From NCBI GenBank assembly GCA_014338005.1, contig QUBZ01000048.1, positions 1 through 33,942 on the forward strand: DNA of 33,942 nt. The letters run 5' to 3'. Positions within the stretch are counted from its first letter, which is position 1; each line of letters opens with the position of its first letter. Positions 1 to 7,654 of this stretch are shown in pieces. Both the position numbers and the translations under genes were made by a program. Below the pieces are notes generated by a model, which saw only the letters and a program-made list of their open reading frames with translations, was not told the DNA's origin and made no database searches. The stretch is from Chloroflexota bacterium (GTDB taxonomy: Bacteria > Chloroflexota > Anaerolineae > Aggregatilineales > Phototrophicaceae).

Positions 1-708
1 CTCAGAAGCGAGGACAAGCGCTTCGGCGGCCTCTCCGGCCTGCAAATATCCAGCGACGGCCAAACCATGCTCGCCATCTCGGATCGCGGCTATTGGGTGG
101 GCGCCACCCTGGACTATGACGGCGAGCGGCTGGTGGGCATGCGCAACGTCATCGTCTCGCCGCTCCTCGACCGCAACGGCCGGCCGCTCAACGACAAGGA
201 CAAGAAGGAGGCCGACGCCGAGGCCATCGCCGAGCTGCCGGGCTCGGGCATCGTGGTGTCCTTTGAGGGCAATAACCGCCTGTGGCATTACGGCGCCACC
301 TTGTCCGACGCCATCTTCGGCAAGCGGCCGCACCCGTTGCCGCTGCCGGTGGACATCGCCGCGCGCCGGCTGATTATCACCCGCAGCGACTTGCAGCGTC
401 TGCGCGCCTTTTTCGCCCGCAAGCAAAGGGTGGAAAAACCGACCGAGCGGCTTTCCGGCCTGATGGAGGCCAAAGAACGCGGGCGGCAGCGCGCAGAAGA
501 ACGGGGCGGGGCGGCCAGCACCGTTGGCGCGCTGCGCGCCAGCCGCGAACAGCGCCGCCCCGAAGCCGCGCCGCCGGTCGAAACACCCGCTTCCGCGCCG
601 TCCCGCGCCGAACCGGCTTACAAAACCCCCGCCGCGAAGCCGCCGGACGCCAGCCTGGCCGGGCAGTTGTTGAAAAAGCGCAAGGAGCGCGAAGGGAAGG
701 GCGACTGA
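1..708 (+). CDS. 5'-truncated ORF: phytase-like esterase segment joined to an unrelated low-complexity C-terminus
   Basis: The frame is open from the first base, so the true start lies outside the window. Residues up to about 120 (bases 1-360) carry the pattern of the 'esterase-like activity of phytase' family: FGGLSGL, then AISDRGYWVGATLDY, then DAEAIAELP, SFEGNNRLWHYG and PLPLPVDIA. After that point the family pattern stops. What follows is a basic stretch (RSDLQRLRAFFARKQ) and an Ala/Pro/Arg-rich tail ending KKRKEREGKGD, which I do not recognise. Codon use changes at the same place: before base ~360 all six Glu codons are GAG, all five Lys codons AAG and all nine Ala codons GCC, while afterwards GAA, AAA and GCG become common as in the rest of the window. 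The ORF may be a real fusion, a recombination product or an assembly chimera. The nearest neighbour is convergent, 7 bases away. Confidence 0.6.
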   Translation, partial: LRSEDKRFGGLSGLQISSDGQTMLAISDRGYWVGATLDYDGERLVGMRNVIVSPLLDRNGRPLNDKDKKEADAEAIAELPGSGIVVSFEGNNRLWHYGATLSDAIFGKRPHPLPLPVDIAARRLIITRSDLQRLRAFFARKQRVEKPTERLSGLMEAKERGRQRAEERGGAASTVGALRASREQRRPEAAPPVETPASAPSRAEPAYKTPAAKPPDASLAGQLLKKRKEREGKGD

Positions 709-715
709 CGGCGGC

Positions 716-2563
716 TTAGCGGAAGGCGCTCACGTCCCACAGGCGAATCGTGCCGTCGTCCCCGGCGGAAGCCAGCGTGCGACCGTCCGGGCTGAAGGCG
801 ACGGCCTGAACCGCGCCGATATGTCCCCGAATGACCGCCAGTTCCTTGCCGGAAGCGGCGTCCCACAGCCGGGCGGTATAATCCAGGCTGCCGGAAGCCA
901 CCAGCCGCCCGTCCGGGCTGTAGGCGACGCTGAGGATGTTGGCCGTATGTCCCGTCATTTCGGCCACCTGCCGCCCGGCGGCGATGTCCCACACGCGGAT
1001 AATATTGTCCCAGTAGGCCGAGGCAGCACGGGCGCGGTCGGGGCTGAAGGCCGTGCCGGTGATGCCGTCGCCGTGACTGCACATCATGTCCAGGCCGCTG
1101 CCGGTGGTGAAGTTGGACAGTTTGACCGTCTCGCTGATGTCGGCGGACGACACCAGCGCGCCGCCCACGCCCAGCGACAGGTTGCGAACCGGGCCGCCGG
1201 AGCTGCGGATTTCCCCGACCTGCTCGCCGGTGGTGATGTCCCATAAACGGGCGGTCGTGTCCGCGCTGCCGGAGGCCACCAGCGCCCCATCCGGGCTGAA
1301 GGCCACGCTGAGAACGCGGTTGTTGTGGCCGTGAATGTCCCGCAGGATGTTTTCGCCAGGCAGATTCCAGATTTGCAGCGCGCCATAATCTGTGCCGGAG
1401 GCCAGCAGCGCGCCGTCGGCGCTGATCGCCAGGCTCAAGACCGCGCCCTGCTCGCCGCGCAGGGTGTTCAGCAGCGCGCCGGTTTTTACGTCCCATTCGC
1501 GGATGGCATTGTCGCCGGTTAACAGGCCGCCGCTGCCGGCGTAAATGGTCGTGCCATCGGCGCTGAAGGCCAGGCTGTTGAGGCTGCCGCTGTAGCCGCC
1601 GATGGCGGCCAGTTCCGCGCCCGTCTCAGTATCCCACAGGCGAATCGTGCCGTCCTCCCCGGCGGAAAGCAGCGCCCCATCATCCCCAAAGTTCAGGCTT
1701 TTGATGCCGCCGCTGTGTCCGCGCAGAGTCGAACGTTGTTCCCCGGTGGCCGCATCCCAGATGGTAATCGTCCGGTTATCGCTCCCGGCGGCGAGCAGCG
1801 CGCCGTCGGGGCTGAAGGCCAGGCTCAACACAGCGCCGTCCGGGCTTTCCAGGGCGCGCCGCTCTTCGCCGGAGCGCACGTCCCACAGGCGGGCGGTCTG
1901 GTCGCTGCCGACCGTGACCAGCGCGCGCCCATCCGGGCTGAAGGCCGCGCCGTTCACGCGGTCGGCATGGCCGGACAGCACGTTTAATACCGCGCCGGTC
2001 GCCACATCCCACAGGCGGGCAGTGTTATCCCGGCTAGCGGAGGCTAATAACGCCCCGTCTGGACTGAAGACCAGGGCTTCAACGGCGTTCTGGTGGCCTT
2101 GCAGCGTTGACAGCGGCCGGCCGGTGGCGGCGTCCCACAGGCGGATGGTATTGTCCGCCCCGCCGGAAGCGACCAGATCGCCGCCGGGGCTGAAGGCGAC
2201 CGCGTTCACGTCCCCGCCATGGCCTTCCAGCGTCAGCAGGGTATCGCCGGTCTGGACGTTCCAGATTTTGATGGTTCTATCCCAACTGCCGGAAGCCAGG
2301 CGCGCCCCGTCTGGGCTGAAGGCGACCGCGCTCACCGGCCTGGTGTGGCCGGACAGCAGGCGCGGCGGCGCGGTGATCGAATCGTACAGCCAGACGCCGA
2401 GCGAGCCGGCGGCGGCGATGGCCTGGCCGTCCGGCGACCAGGCGGCGGCGTTCAGCCAGCCGCGCCCCAGGATAGCCGACAAATGTGCTTCGGGCTGCGC
2501 CGAACAGGCCGCCAGCGCGACCAGAACGGTCAGGAACATCAGCAGGGTTTTGTTTTTCGACAT
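716..2563 (-). CDS. Secreted lipoprotein of 14 WD40 repeats
   Basis: The start is taken at the ATG at 2563 because it gives a lipoprotein signal peptide: Lys at residues 3 and 5, a hydrophobic stretch 7-19, and a lipobox LAAC with the modified Cys at 20. A GTG at 2590 is an in-frame alternative. The remaining ~595 residues are 14 consecutive WD40 units of about 42 residues, most with GH near the start, AFSPDG in the middle and RLWD at the end. That number suits two seven-bladed propellers. Unit 11 (RSSGGPVRNL to VKLSNFTTG) has lost the FSPDG and WD signatures, and unit 8 carries an insertion of a few residues. WD40 propellers act as binding scaffolds, so this is probably an envelope-anchored binding protein. 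No catalytic domain is present and the ligand is unknown. Confidence 0.88.
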   Translation of the reverse strand: MSKNKTLLMFLTVLVALAACSAQPEAHLSAILGRGWLNAAAWSPDGQAIAAAGSLGVWLYDSITAPPRLLSGHTRPVSAVAFSPDGARLASGSWDRTIKIWNVQTGDTLLTLEGHGGDVNAVAFSPGGDLVASGGADNTIRLWDAATGRPLSTLQGHQNAVEALVFSPDGALLASASRDNTARLWDVATGAVLNVLSGHADRVNGAAFSPDGRALVTVGSDQTARLWDVRSGEERRALESPDGAVLSLAFSPDGALLAAGSDNRTITIWDAATGEQRSTLRGHSGGIKSLNFGDDGALLSAGEDGTIRLWDTETGAELAAIGGYSGSLNSLAFSADGTTIYAGSGGLLTGDNAIREWDVKTGALLNTLRGEQGAVLSLAISADGALLASGTDYGALQIWNLPGENILRDIHGHNNRVLSVAFSPDGALVASGSADTTARLWDITTGEQVGEIRSSGGPVRNLSLGVGGALVSSADISETVKLSNFTTGSGLDMMCSHGDGITGTAFSPDRARAASAYWDNIIRVWDIAAGRQVAEMTGHTANILSVAYSPDGRLVASGSLDYTARLWDAASGKELAVIRGHIGAVQAVAFSPDGRTLASAGDDGTIRLWDVSAFR

Positions 2564-2670
2564 GCCGTTTCGCCAGATTTTACGTTCCACATGGCTTTAT
2601 GAGAAACGAAAAACCGGGGCGCAGCAATAGGATGAATGACCTAATGCAGTTTTTAGGGATAACCCAATTG

Positions 2671-2716
2671 GACAGTGCCTGATTTTGAGTGGACAGCGGG
2701 CTAAAGCCTCACTGTC
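2671..2716. repeat. Spaced inverted repeat GACAGTG/CACTGTC
   Basis: A perfect 7-base inverted repeat (2671-2677 and 2710-2716) flanks a 32-base loop that itself contains a short GGCT/AGCC hairpin. It lies between the acetyltransferase stop and the lipoprotein start, both on the minus strand. There is no T-run, so it may be an operator or a weak terminator. Confidence 0.35.
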
Positions 2717-2768
2717 TATCCGGCTCATTCTTTTCCGTTTATCCATGAGACCGTGTTAAAAGCGGTGG

Positions 2769-3242
2769 TTATGTATGCAGGATGCCGCGATAGATGCCCG
2801 GCCAGGAGTCGGCGATTTCAATCGCGCCGACCGCTTTTTCATAAAAGCCTGTTGGCCCCGCCGCGCCGATGATGCCGTAGCCGTACCCCTGGGCGCGCAT
2901 ATCGTGCAGGCAGGCCATCAGCAGCGCCCGGCCAATGCCGCGCCCGCGCGCCGCTTCGCTGACGCCGGTCGGGCCGAAAAACCCTTTGATGGTGGCATCG
3001 TAGCAGGCAAAACCGAGCAGTTGGTTGTTTTCTGTCGCTACAAAACACGATACCGGGTGGTGGCTCATGGCTACATCGCACTCACTGGCCCAGGCTTCGC
3101 TGAAGTGCAGCCGCACCCAGGCCGTAACGACGTGTTTTTCGGGCGGCAGCGCCCGCCGCAAGTCCACGCCGGCGGCGCGCATGGCCTCCAATTCCGGCTC
3201 CAGGGGCGGCAGCGTATACAGTTTTACCAGCATGTCAGGCAT
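2769..3242 (-). CDS. GNAT-family N-acetyltransferase
   Basis: The 157-residue protein has the normal length of a single GNAT domain. The acetyl-CoA pyrophosphate-binding motif is RGRGIGRALL at residues 99-108, preceded by the strand VSCFVATENNQLLGFACYD and followed by the C-terminal GFYEKAVGAIEI segment, where GNAT proteins place a conserved Tyr. The ATG at 3242 is preceded by AAGGA at 8 bases spacing, which supports the start. The family transfers an acetyl group from acetyl-CoA to an amine on a small molecule or protein, but the substrate cannot be told from sequence. It lies upstream of the WD40 lipoprotein on the same strand, separated by 205 bases with an inverted repeat, so the two are probably not one operon. 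Confidence 0.88.
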   Translation of the reverse strand: MPDMLVKLYTLPPLEPELEAMRAAGVDLRRALPPEKHVVTAWVRLHFSEAWASECDVAMSHHPVSCFVATENNQLLGFACYDATIKGFFGPTGVSEAARGRGIGRALLMACLHDMRAQGYGYGIIGAAGPTGFYEKAVGAIEIADSWPGIYRGILHT

Positions 3243-3528
3243 ATGTTTATTCCTTGACGGCGCAAAATCAGCCTATAAATGTATCGCTTCGCCGCTGCCG
3301 CCGCCACTGGTCTGCGGGCGAAACAGGAACGGCCTTCTGGCCGTCCGCCGCGCCGGACTCGCAGAAGCGCGTCCCTACTCTGATGCGTTTGCCATGCCTT
3401 CTGCCCTCTGCGGCTTTGCGCTGCGTTTTTCCCTCTGAGTCTTTGCGCCTTTGCGTTACGCTTTTAAAACGGTATATCTGCCGCGAGTGATGGTAGAATA
3501 GTTATACAGTGAGCGGGGAGTAATCTCG
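3243..3528. other. Intergenic region between divergent genes
   Basis: I see no credible gene here. The region holds a hairpin, ACGGCC-TTCT-GGCCGT, at 3329-3344 and three copies of CTTTGCG(C/T) at 3414-3421, 3441-3448 and 3449-3456. It ends in the likely promoter of the HNH gene pair. Two overlapping plus-strand reading frames in this stretch lack start signals and recognisable content. Confidence 0.5.
3451..3478 (+). promoter_or_regulatory. Candidate promoter of the small protein/HNH pair
   Basis: TTGCGT (3451-3456) and TATATC (3473-3478) are separated by 16 bases, about 50 bases before the first start codon. A second -10-like box, TAGAAT, lies at 3494-3499 without a good -35 partner. Confidence 0.3.
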
Positions 3529-3783
3529 ATGGCTGTTGACGTACAGCAATCTATTTATACCGAACTGGCGGATTTTCTGGTATCCCGGCCTACATTGGAA
3601 GAAATCGCGGCCTATCAAGTGTCGCCGGGGGTGCAGCAGTACCTTGATGACCTGCTGGAAAAGAATCGGGAAGGTGTGCTTTCGGCTGACGAACGCCTGG
3701 AACTGGAAAAGATATTGGCAGTGTCGCACATGATGACGCTGACAAAAACCAAAGCGCAGTTGAAACTGGCCGGCAAGGCATGA
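3529..3783 (+). CDS. Small conserved-type protein paired with HNH endonuclease
   Basis: This 84-residue protein is acidic in its middle (TLEEIAAY, LLEKNREG, SADERLELEKIL) and basic at its end (KTKAQLKLAGK), and looks all-helical. The ATG follows GGGGAG at 8 bases spacing. Its stop overlaps the HNH start in ATGA, so the two are translationally coupled. From memory of the families, proteins with this pattern (region after 'SPGVQQ', 'EKNREG', 'LSADERLELE') often precede HNH proteins of the type encoded next. That pairing suggests a partner or control role, such as an antitoxin-like inhibitor, but this is inference. No HTH or catalytic motif is visible. Confidence 0.75.
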   Translation: MAVDVQQSIYTELADFLVSRPTLEEIAAYQVSPGVQQYLDDLLEKNREGVLSADERLELEKILAVSHMMTLTKTKAQLKLAGKA

Positions 3784-4202
3784 GCTACGTCCCGGCCAGG
3801 CTGCGTGACCTCACGATTGAACGCGCCGGGGGCTGCTGTGAGTATTGTCGTGTTAGCCAGAATTCCAGTGATGTAGCATTTCATGTTGAGCATATCATTG
3901 CGGTATCGCACGGGGGAAAAACAGTTGAACATAACCTCGCGCTAAGCTGCCTGCGCTGCAATCTCTATAAGGGAACCAACATCGCCGCCGCCGACCCTGT
4001 GACGGGCGAGCCGACGTTTCTATATCATCCTCGTCGCCATCGTTGGAGCGACCATTTTCGGCTGCATGGTGCGATCATTGAACCGCTTACGCCGGAAGGA
4101 CGTGCGACGGCTCTGGTTCTGCGTTTCAATGACCAGGAGCGTGTTGAACAGCGAGAACTGCTGTTGAAATTTGACCGTTATCCCTGTCCAGGGCCAGACT
4201 GA
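3780..4202 (+). CDS. HNH endonuclease
   Basis: The 140-residue protein is a compact HNH nuclease. The zinc-binding pairs are C20xxC23 (CEYC) and C57xxC60 (CLRC). The nuclease core is HVEHII at 35-40, with His38 as the likely general base, followed by Asn52 (EHNLAL) and Asn61 with KG at 64-65. The C-terminal half (FLYHPRRHRWSDHFR, then GAIIEPLTPEGRAT) is typical of a widespread stand-alone HNH family. Such enzymes cut DNA with one metal ion, but the biological target of this family is not established. The start overlaps the stop of the upstream small gene by four bases. There is no methylase or integrase nearby, so neither a restriction system nor a homing context is apparent. Confidence 0.92.
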   Translation: MSYVPARLRDLTIERAGGCCEYCRVSQNSSDVAFHVEHIIAVSHGGKTVEHNLALSCLRCNLYKGTNIAAADPVTGEPTFLYHPRRHRWSDHFRLHGAIIEPLTPEGRATALVLRFNDQERVEQRELLLKFDRYPCPGPD

Positions 4203-4203
4203 G

Positions 4204-5052
4204 TTACGGCAGAGTCAGGTGATTTATATCCGCCGGGAGGACGCCCGCGCCGGCTTCGATCAGCGCCCGGTTGCCGCTGGCCGGTATATCCACCGCGTAC
4301 ACGGCGCGCCCCTGCGCCAGCGCGAACCGCGCCGCGTGCATCGCGCCGCCGTCGGCCTCGGTTTCGACCACGATCACCAGATCGCTTAAGCCGGTGATGA
4401 TGCGGTTGCGCGCCACGAGCGCACCGGCATTGGGCGCGGCCTGGGGATGCGTTTCGCTCACCAGCGCCCCGCGCTGCAAAACGGCCTGTGCCAGCGCCCG
4501 GTTGCTCGACGGATACACGTCCAGCACGCCGCAGCCCAGCACCGCCAGCGTAAAACCCTCCGGCACGGCCAGCGCGCCCAGGTGCGCCGCCGTATCAATA
4601 CCCAGCGCCAGCCCGCTGACGATCATATAACCGCGCTCCGCCAGCGCCGAAGCCAGGTTTTGCGCCTGCCGGAGCGATTCGGGCTGAGGGGCGCGCGTGC
4701 CGACGATAGCCGCGCTGCGCGCCCACCGCGCCCGCCAGCGCCCGCACACGAATAACGTCGGCGGGGCGTCGTCCAGCGCCCGCAGCCGCGCCGGGTAGGC
4801 CGGGTCGTGCCAGGTCAAAATCTGCACCCCGGCTGCCTGCCAGGCCGGGATAGCCCGTTCGACGGCTTCCAGGTTCACGGCGCGAATCTGCTGCGCCAGC
4901 CGGGGGCCGATGCCGCGCACCCGCCGCAGTTCATCCTCGCCGGCGGCCAGCGCGGCGCGCGGGTCGTGGTTGAAGTGCATCATCAGGGCGTGCAGCGTTT
5001 TGCCGCCCAGCCGCTCGATGAGACTGAGCGCCACCCAGGCAGAGTCGGTCAT
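4204..5052 (-). CDS. dprA: DNA-processing protein DprA
   Basis: DprA loads RecA onto incoming single-stranded DNA during natural transformation. From the ATG at 5052 the protein has 282 residues: a helix-hairpin-helix segment (RRVRGIGPRLAQQI, 43-56), then a Rossmann-like core with IVGTR (116-120), SGLALGIDTAAH (146-157), GCGVLDVYPSSN, GALVSETHPQ and RNRIITGLSD (215-224). It ends soon after NRALIEAGAGVLP, so the C-terminal winged helix found in many DprA proteins is absent. The chosen ATG overlaps the stop of the upstream regulator gene as ATGA, which makes it a better start than the in-frame ATG at 5130 inside that gene. No other competence gene is visible nearby. Confidence 0.93.
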   Translation of the reverse strand: MTDSAWVALSLIERLGGKTLHALMMHFNHDPRAALAAGEDELRRVRGIGPRLAQQIRAVNLEAVERAIPAWQAAGVQILTWHDPAYPARLRALDDAPPTLFVCGRWRARWARSAAIVGTRAPQPESLRQAQNLASALAERGYMIVSGLALGIDTAAHLGALAVPEGFTLAVLGCGVLDVYPSSNRALAQAVLQRGALVSETHPQAAPNAGALVARNRIITGLSDLVIVVETEADGGAMHAARFALAQGRAVYAVDIPASGNRALIEAGAGVLPADINHLTLP

Positions 5053-5666
5053 TCGGCGTGATAATACTCGATGATGGAAAGCAGCAGCGTATTCATGAAG
5101 GTGTTCACCTGGCGCAGCAGTGTCACCCATTCCGCCGGCGAGTTGCGCGTCGGGGTGATCTCCGACCAGGTGAGGACGGAATTGACCACAAAATCGGTGA
5201 AGTACAGGTAGCCGCGAACCGCGTCCGGCAGCGCCAGGTCATTTTTCGTCAGCGCCGCTGCGTATTCGCTGCCCAGCGCCACTGCCGATTGCAGCAGTTC
5301 GTCGGGCGCGCCCTGCGCCAGATATTTACGGATGGCCTCCAGGGTGCGGACGCCCATGCCGCGCATCCGGCTGCGGGTGTCCTCTGTCAGCGCCGCATAC
5401 CAGGGCTGGGCGCCCAGGTCGCCGCCGCTGACCTGCATCCGGGCCTGCCCCAGGGCGTTCTGGATGATGACCTGGAGTTCAAGCGGCTGGAGTTCGCCCT
5501 GCGAAGCCGCGTAGTTCATCAGATCGGTTTTACGAAAACGACGATGGCCGCCCGGCGTGCGGCGCGAGGGCAGGTCGCCTTTATCCGCCCAGTTCCGTAC
5601 AGTGGCCGGATGCACGCCCAATATTTCCGCGGCGTGCCGCAAGCTGATCCATTCCGATTCGTTCAT
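5049..5666 (-). CDS. MerR/excisionase-type HTH regulator with helical C-terminal domain
   Basis: Residues 6-50 form a MerR-like winged helix-turn-helix: ISLRHAAEILGVHPATVRNW followed by the wing, RRTPGGHRRFRKTDL. The remaining ~150 residues are helical with no metal- or drug-binding motif I recognise; they include PWYAALTEDTRSRMRGMG and end in a run of hydrophobic helix (FMNTLLLSIIEYYHAE). The protein is 205 residues. Its gene overlaps dprA by four bases, so both are made together, and a TATAAT box lies 39 bases before its start. It may regulate its own operon, possibly sensing a signal through the C-terminal domain. That role is inferred from layout only. Confidence 0.82.
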   Translation of the reverse strand: MNESEWISLRHAAEILGVHPATVRNWADKGDLPSRRTPGGHRRFRKTDLMNYAASQGELQPLELQVIIQNALGQARMQVSGGDLGAQPWYAALTEDTRSRMRGMGVRTLEAIRKYLAQGAPDELLQSAVALGSEYAAALTKNDLALPDAVRGYLYFTDFVVNSVLTWSEITPTRNSPAEWVTLLRQVNTFMNTLLLSIIEYYHAE

Positions 5667-5704
5667 GAAGTGGCTGTCCGGGTTATGATCTCAAAAACAT
5701 TTGC

Positions 5705-5710
5705 ATTATA
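5705..5710 (-). promoter_or_regulatory. -10 box for the MerR-like/dprA operon
   Basis: A perfect TATAAT on the minus strand lies 39 bases before the regulator ATG. No consensus -35 element is visible at the usual distance, which would suit a promoter that depends on an activator. Confidence 0.4.
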
Positions 5711-5739
5711 ACATTATCTGTTCACCGGTCGGGTAAATA

Positions 5740-5774
5740 AATATCCCGGCGTCCGCCGGGGAAGCCGGGATATT
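5740..5774 (-). terminator. Rho-independent terminator of the HtrA gene
   Basis: A perfect 11-base stem (5740-5750 with 5764-5774; AATATCCCGGC / GCCGGGATATT) closes a 13-base loop. In minus-strand sense it is followed by TTATTT. It starts 28 bases after the protease stop codon. Confidence 0.8.
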
Positions 5775-5801
5775 CACCAAAACAAAAGCGAGCGCCGGGG
5801 G

Positions 5802-6941
5802 TTATGGCCGCGCGCCCAGGACGACCGGGATATTAATCGTTTGGCCGCCGCGCCACACCGTCAGGTTGACGGTTTGTCCGGGGCGGGTATTGCTGGCAAG
5901 GTAGGAAACCAGCGCGCTCATATCGTGGACTGGCTGGCCGTCAATGGCGGTAATAATGTCCACCGAAGTATTCACCCGCTGGCCGCGCACGCTGCGCGGG
6001 TTCGACGCGCTGCGCAAACCGGCCTGCGCCGCCGGCCCGCCTTCCGTGACCGTCTCCACCACCACGCCGCGCATATTGTTCGGGATGCCCAGGGCTTCGA
6101 TCATCCGCAGCGTGATGCCGCCCTCGGAGTTCGATGAAATGCCCAGGTAGCTGTAATTCACCCGCCCGCTCGTCACCAGTTCGTTTGCCACCCGCTTGAC
6201 CAGATTGCTGGGGACGGCGAAACCGATGCCGGAGTTCGAGCGTGTCTGGCTGATGATCTGCGAGTTGACGCCGATCACCTCGCCTCTCAGGTTCAGCAGT
6301 GGGCCGCCGCTGTTACCGGGGTTGATGGCTGTGTCGGTCTGAATCACGCCGCCAACCGTGAACTGAGTCAAGCCCTGGATGGTGCGCCCCAGCGCGCTGA
6401 CGATGCCGCTGGTCATCGTCCACCGCTGGTTGAAAGGGCTGCCGATTGCCAGCACCGTCTGGCCGATGAACAACTGGTCGGAATCGCCAATCGTCGCCGG
6501 GAACAGGCGGTCGGCAGGCACATCCACCTTCAGCACTGCCAGGTCGGAGTCAGGGTCCAGCCCCACGATTTCGCCGGAAGTCAGCGTGCCGTCCAGAAAG
6601 TTGACCTCAATTTCCACCGCTCCGTCTACTACGTGGTTGTTGGTGACGATATAGCCGTTCTTGTCCAGCACGAAGCCCGTGCCGGACGACGTGAAAACCT
6701 GAAGAGTGCTGCTCTCGCGCCCGCGCACGTTGATCGAAACGACCGAAGGGCTGACGCGGTTGTAAATTTCGGCGAACAGTCGCTCAGTCTCGGTGATCGG
6801 GGCCTGCGCGTCGGAAGGCGCGACCTGGATTTCCAGCGGGGCGCGGCTGGCATTCGACGTAATCAGCGCCGTACCCAGGGCGAATCCGAATGCGACCAGC
6901 AGCATCGCAGCAAGAATTACACCGATGCGTTTGAGAAACAT
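5802..6941 (-). CDS. HtrA/DegP-family membrane-anchored serine protease with PDZ domain
   Basis: The 379-residue protein has an N-terminal membrane anchor (residues 4-28), a trypsin-like protease domain (~50-245) and one PDZ domain (~255-379). The catalytic triad is complete: His103 in TNNHVVDG, Asp133 in DPDSDLAVLK and Ser211 in GNSGGPL. The His-Asp spacing of 30 matches DegP. The PDZ domain starts at YLGISS and contains GVVVETVTEGGPAAQAGL and IITAIDGQPVHDMSAL. Such proteases degrade or refold damaged proteins outside the membrane. Its leader contains a long inverted repeat (6959-7000) and a strong terminator follows the gene, so it is likely a single-gene unit or the end of a two-gene unit with the upstream ORF. 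Confidence 0.94.
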   Translation of the reverse strand: MFLKRIGVILAAMLLVAFGFALGTALITSNASRAPLEIQVAPSDAQAPITETERLFAEIYNRVSPSVVSINVRGRESSTLQVFTSSGTGFVLDKNGYIVTNNHVVDGAVEIEVNFLDGTLTSGEIVGLDPDSDLAVLKVDVPADRLFPATIGDSDQLFIGQTVLAIGSPFNQRWTMTSGIVSALGRTIQGLTQFTVGGVIQTDTAINPGNSGGPLLNLRGEVIGVNSQIISQTRSNSGIGFAVPSNLVKRVANELVTSGRVNYSYLGISSNSEGGITLRMIEALGIPNNMRGVVVETVTEGGPAAQAGLRSASNPRSVRGQRVNTSVDIITAIDGQPVHDMSALVSYLASNTRPGQTVNLTVWRGGQTINIPVVLGARP

Positions 6942-6958
6942 AAAACTGCCTCACGATC

Positions 6959-7000
6959 ATGCTGAATTTTGGCCTTCGGGCCGCTAACCATCTTCAGCAT
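6959..7000 (-). promoter_or_regulatory. Nested inverted repeat in the HtrA leader
   Basis: Outer arms ATGCTGAA (6959-6966) and TTCAGCAT (6993-7000) are perfectly complementary. Between them is a GGCC-TTCG-GGCC mini-hairpin (6971-6982). The structure lies 18-59 bases before the protease ATG and could be an operator, a leader RNA structure, or a terminator remnant of the upstream gene. Confidence 0.45.
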
Positions 7001-7054
7001 AAACCGGTGCGATGAGAGGCGGATTAAGTGTTTCGCAATTGGTGGTTAATAGTG

Positions 7055-7654
7055 TTATCCGGCTAGCCAGACCCAGGCGATGAGGCGCGCGTTTTCCAGC
7101 AGCGCATCAAAACGTTCGTAGAGCGTGGTTTGTAAAAACAGCCGGCTGCGGGGCAGCTCCGCCGCCATATGGACATGCGCCAATACGGAGGCCAGCGCAT
7201 TGGCATACCGCAGCGAGAGCGTTTCGCGCCCCGACGTGGTATCCAGGCAGGCGGCTACGCCCGCGCCGATGACACAGGTATAAACATTGGCATCCGTCTG
7301 CCGCCAGTAAACACGGGCATCCGGTTTATCCAGCGCCGCGACCAAGCCGGCGATCAGGATTTCGCTCATACAACCGCGCAGCTGAACGCGATAGTCCAGC
7401 AGTTCGCTGCCGCTTTCCAGGTCGGTCAGTGGGGGCAGGATGCCGGCTGCCGTCGCCTGCGCCAGCGTGTAAGCGGTTTCTTCCGGCGACATCATATCGG
7501 CCCGCTGCCCGTACTCGCTCGCCAGGGTGACTATCCAGCAGGCGTCATCGGCGGTTCGCTGGCCGAAAAAAGGCTGTAAACAAGTGGTTTCATCGTCGGC
7601 GGGATAAGTGCGTTCTTCAAAAATCAGGCGCCGTTGGAAAGCGTAAGGAGCCAC
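7055..7654 (-). CDS. Protein of unknown function
   Basis: I do not recognise this 199-residue protein. It starts at GTG (7654), preceded by GGAG at 6 bases spacing, which supports both the gene and the start. It is soluble-looking and rich in Ala and Leu, with scattered Cys residues and no signal peptide or membrane segment. A helical C-terminus (LSLRYANALASVLAHVHMAAELPRS) follows a likely beta segment (RVYWRQTDANVYTCVIGAG). It lies 113 bases upstream of the HtrA gene on the same strand, and a strong terminator of the following LCP gene isolates it on the other side. Function cannot be inferred. Confidence 0.65.
   Translation of the reverse strand: MAPYAFQRRLIFEERTYPADDETTCLQPFFGQRTADDACWIVTLASEYGQRADMMSPEETAYTLAQATAAGILPPLTDLESGSELLDYRVQLRGCMSEILIAGLVAALDKPDARVYWRQTDANVYTCVIGAGVAACLDTTSGRETLSLRYANALASVLAHVHMAAELPRSRLFLQTTLYERFDALLENARLIAWVWLAG

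Noticed and set aside
3254..3490. Two overlapping small frames and CTTTGCG repeats as a gene or mobile element
   Set aside because: No start signal, no terminal inverted repeats and no transposase; more likely intergenic repeat sequence.
5053..5130. N-terminal extension of DprA
   Set aside because: It would lie inside the upstream regulator gene; the ATG at 5052 overlaps that gene's stop as ATGA and gives the normal family start.
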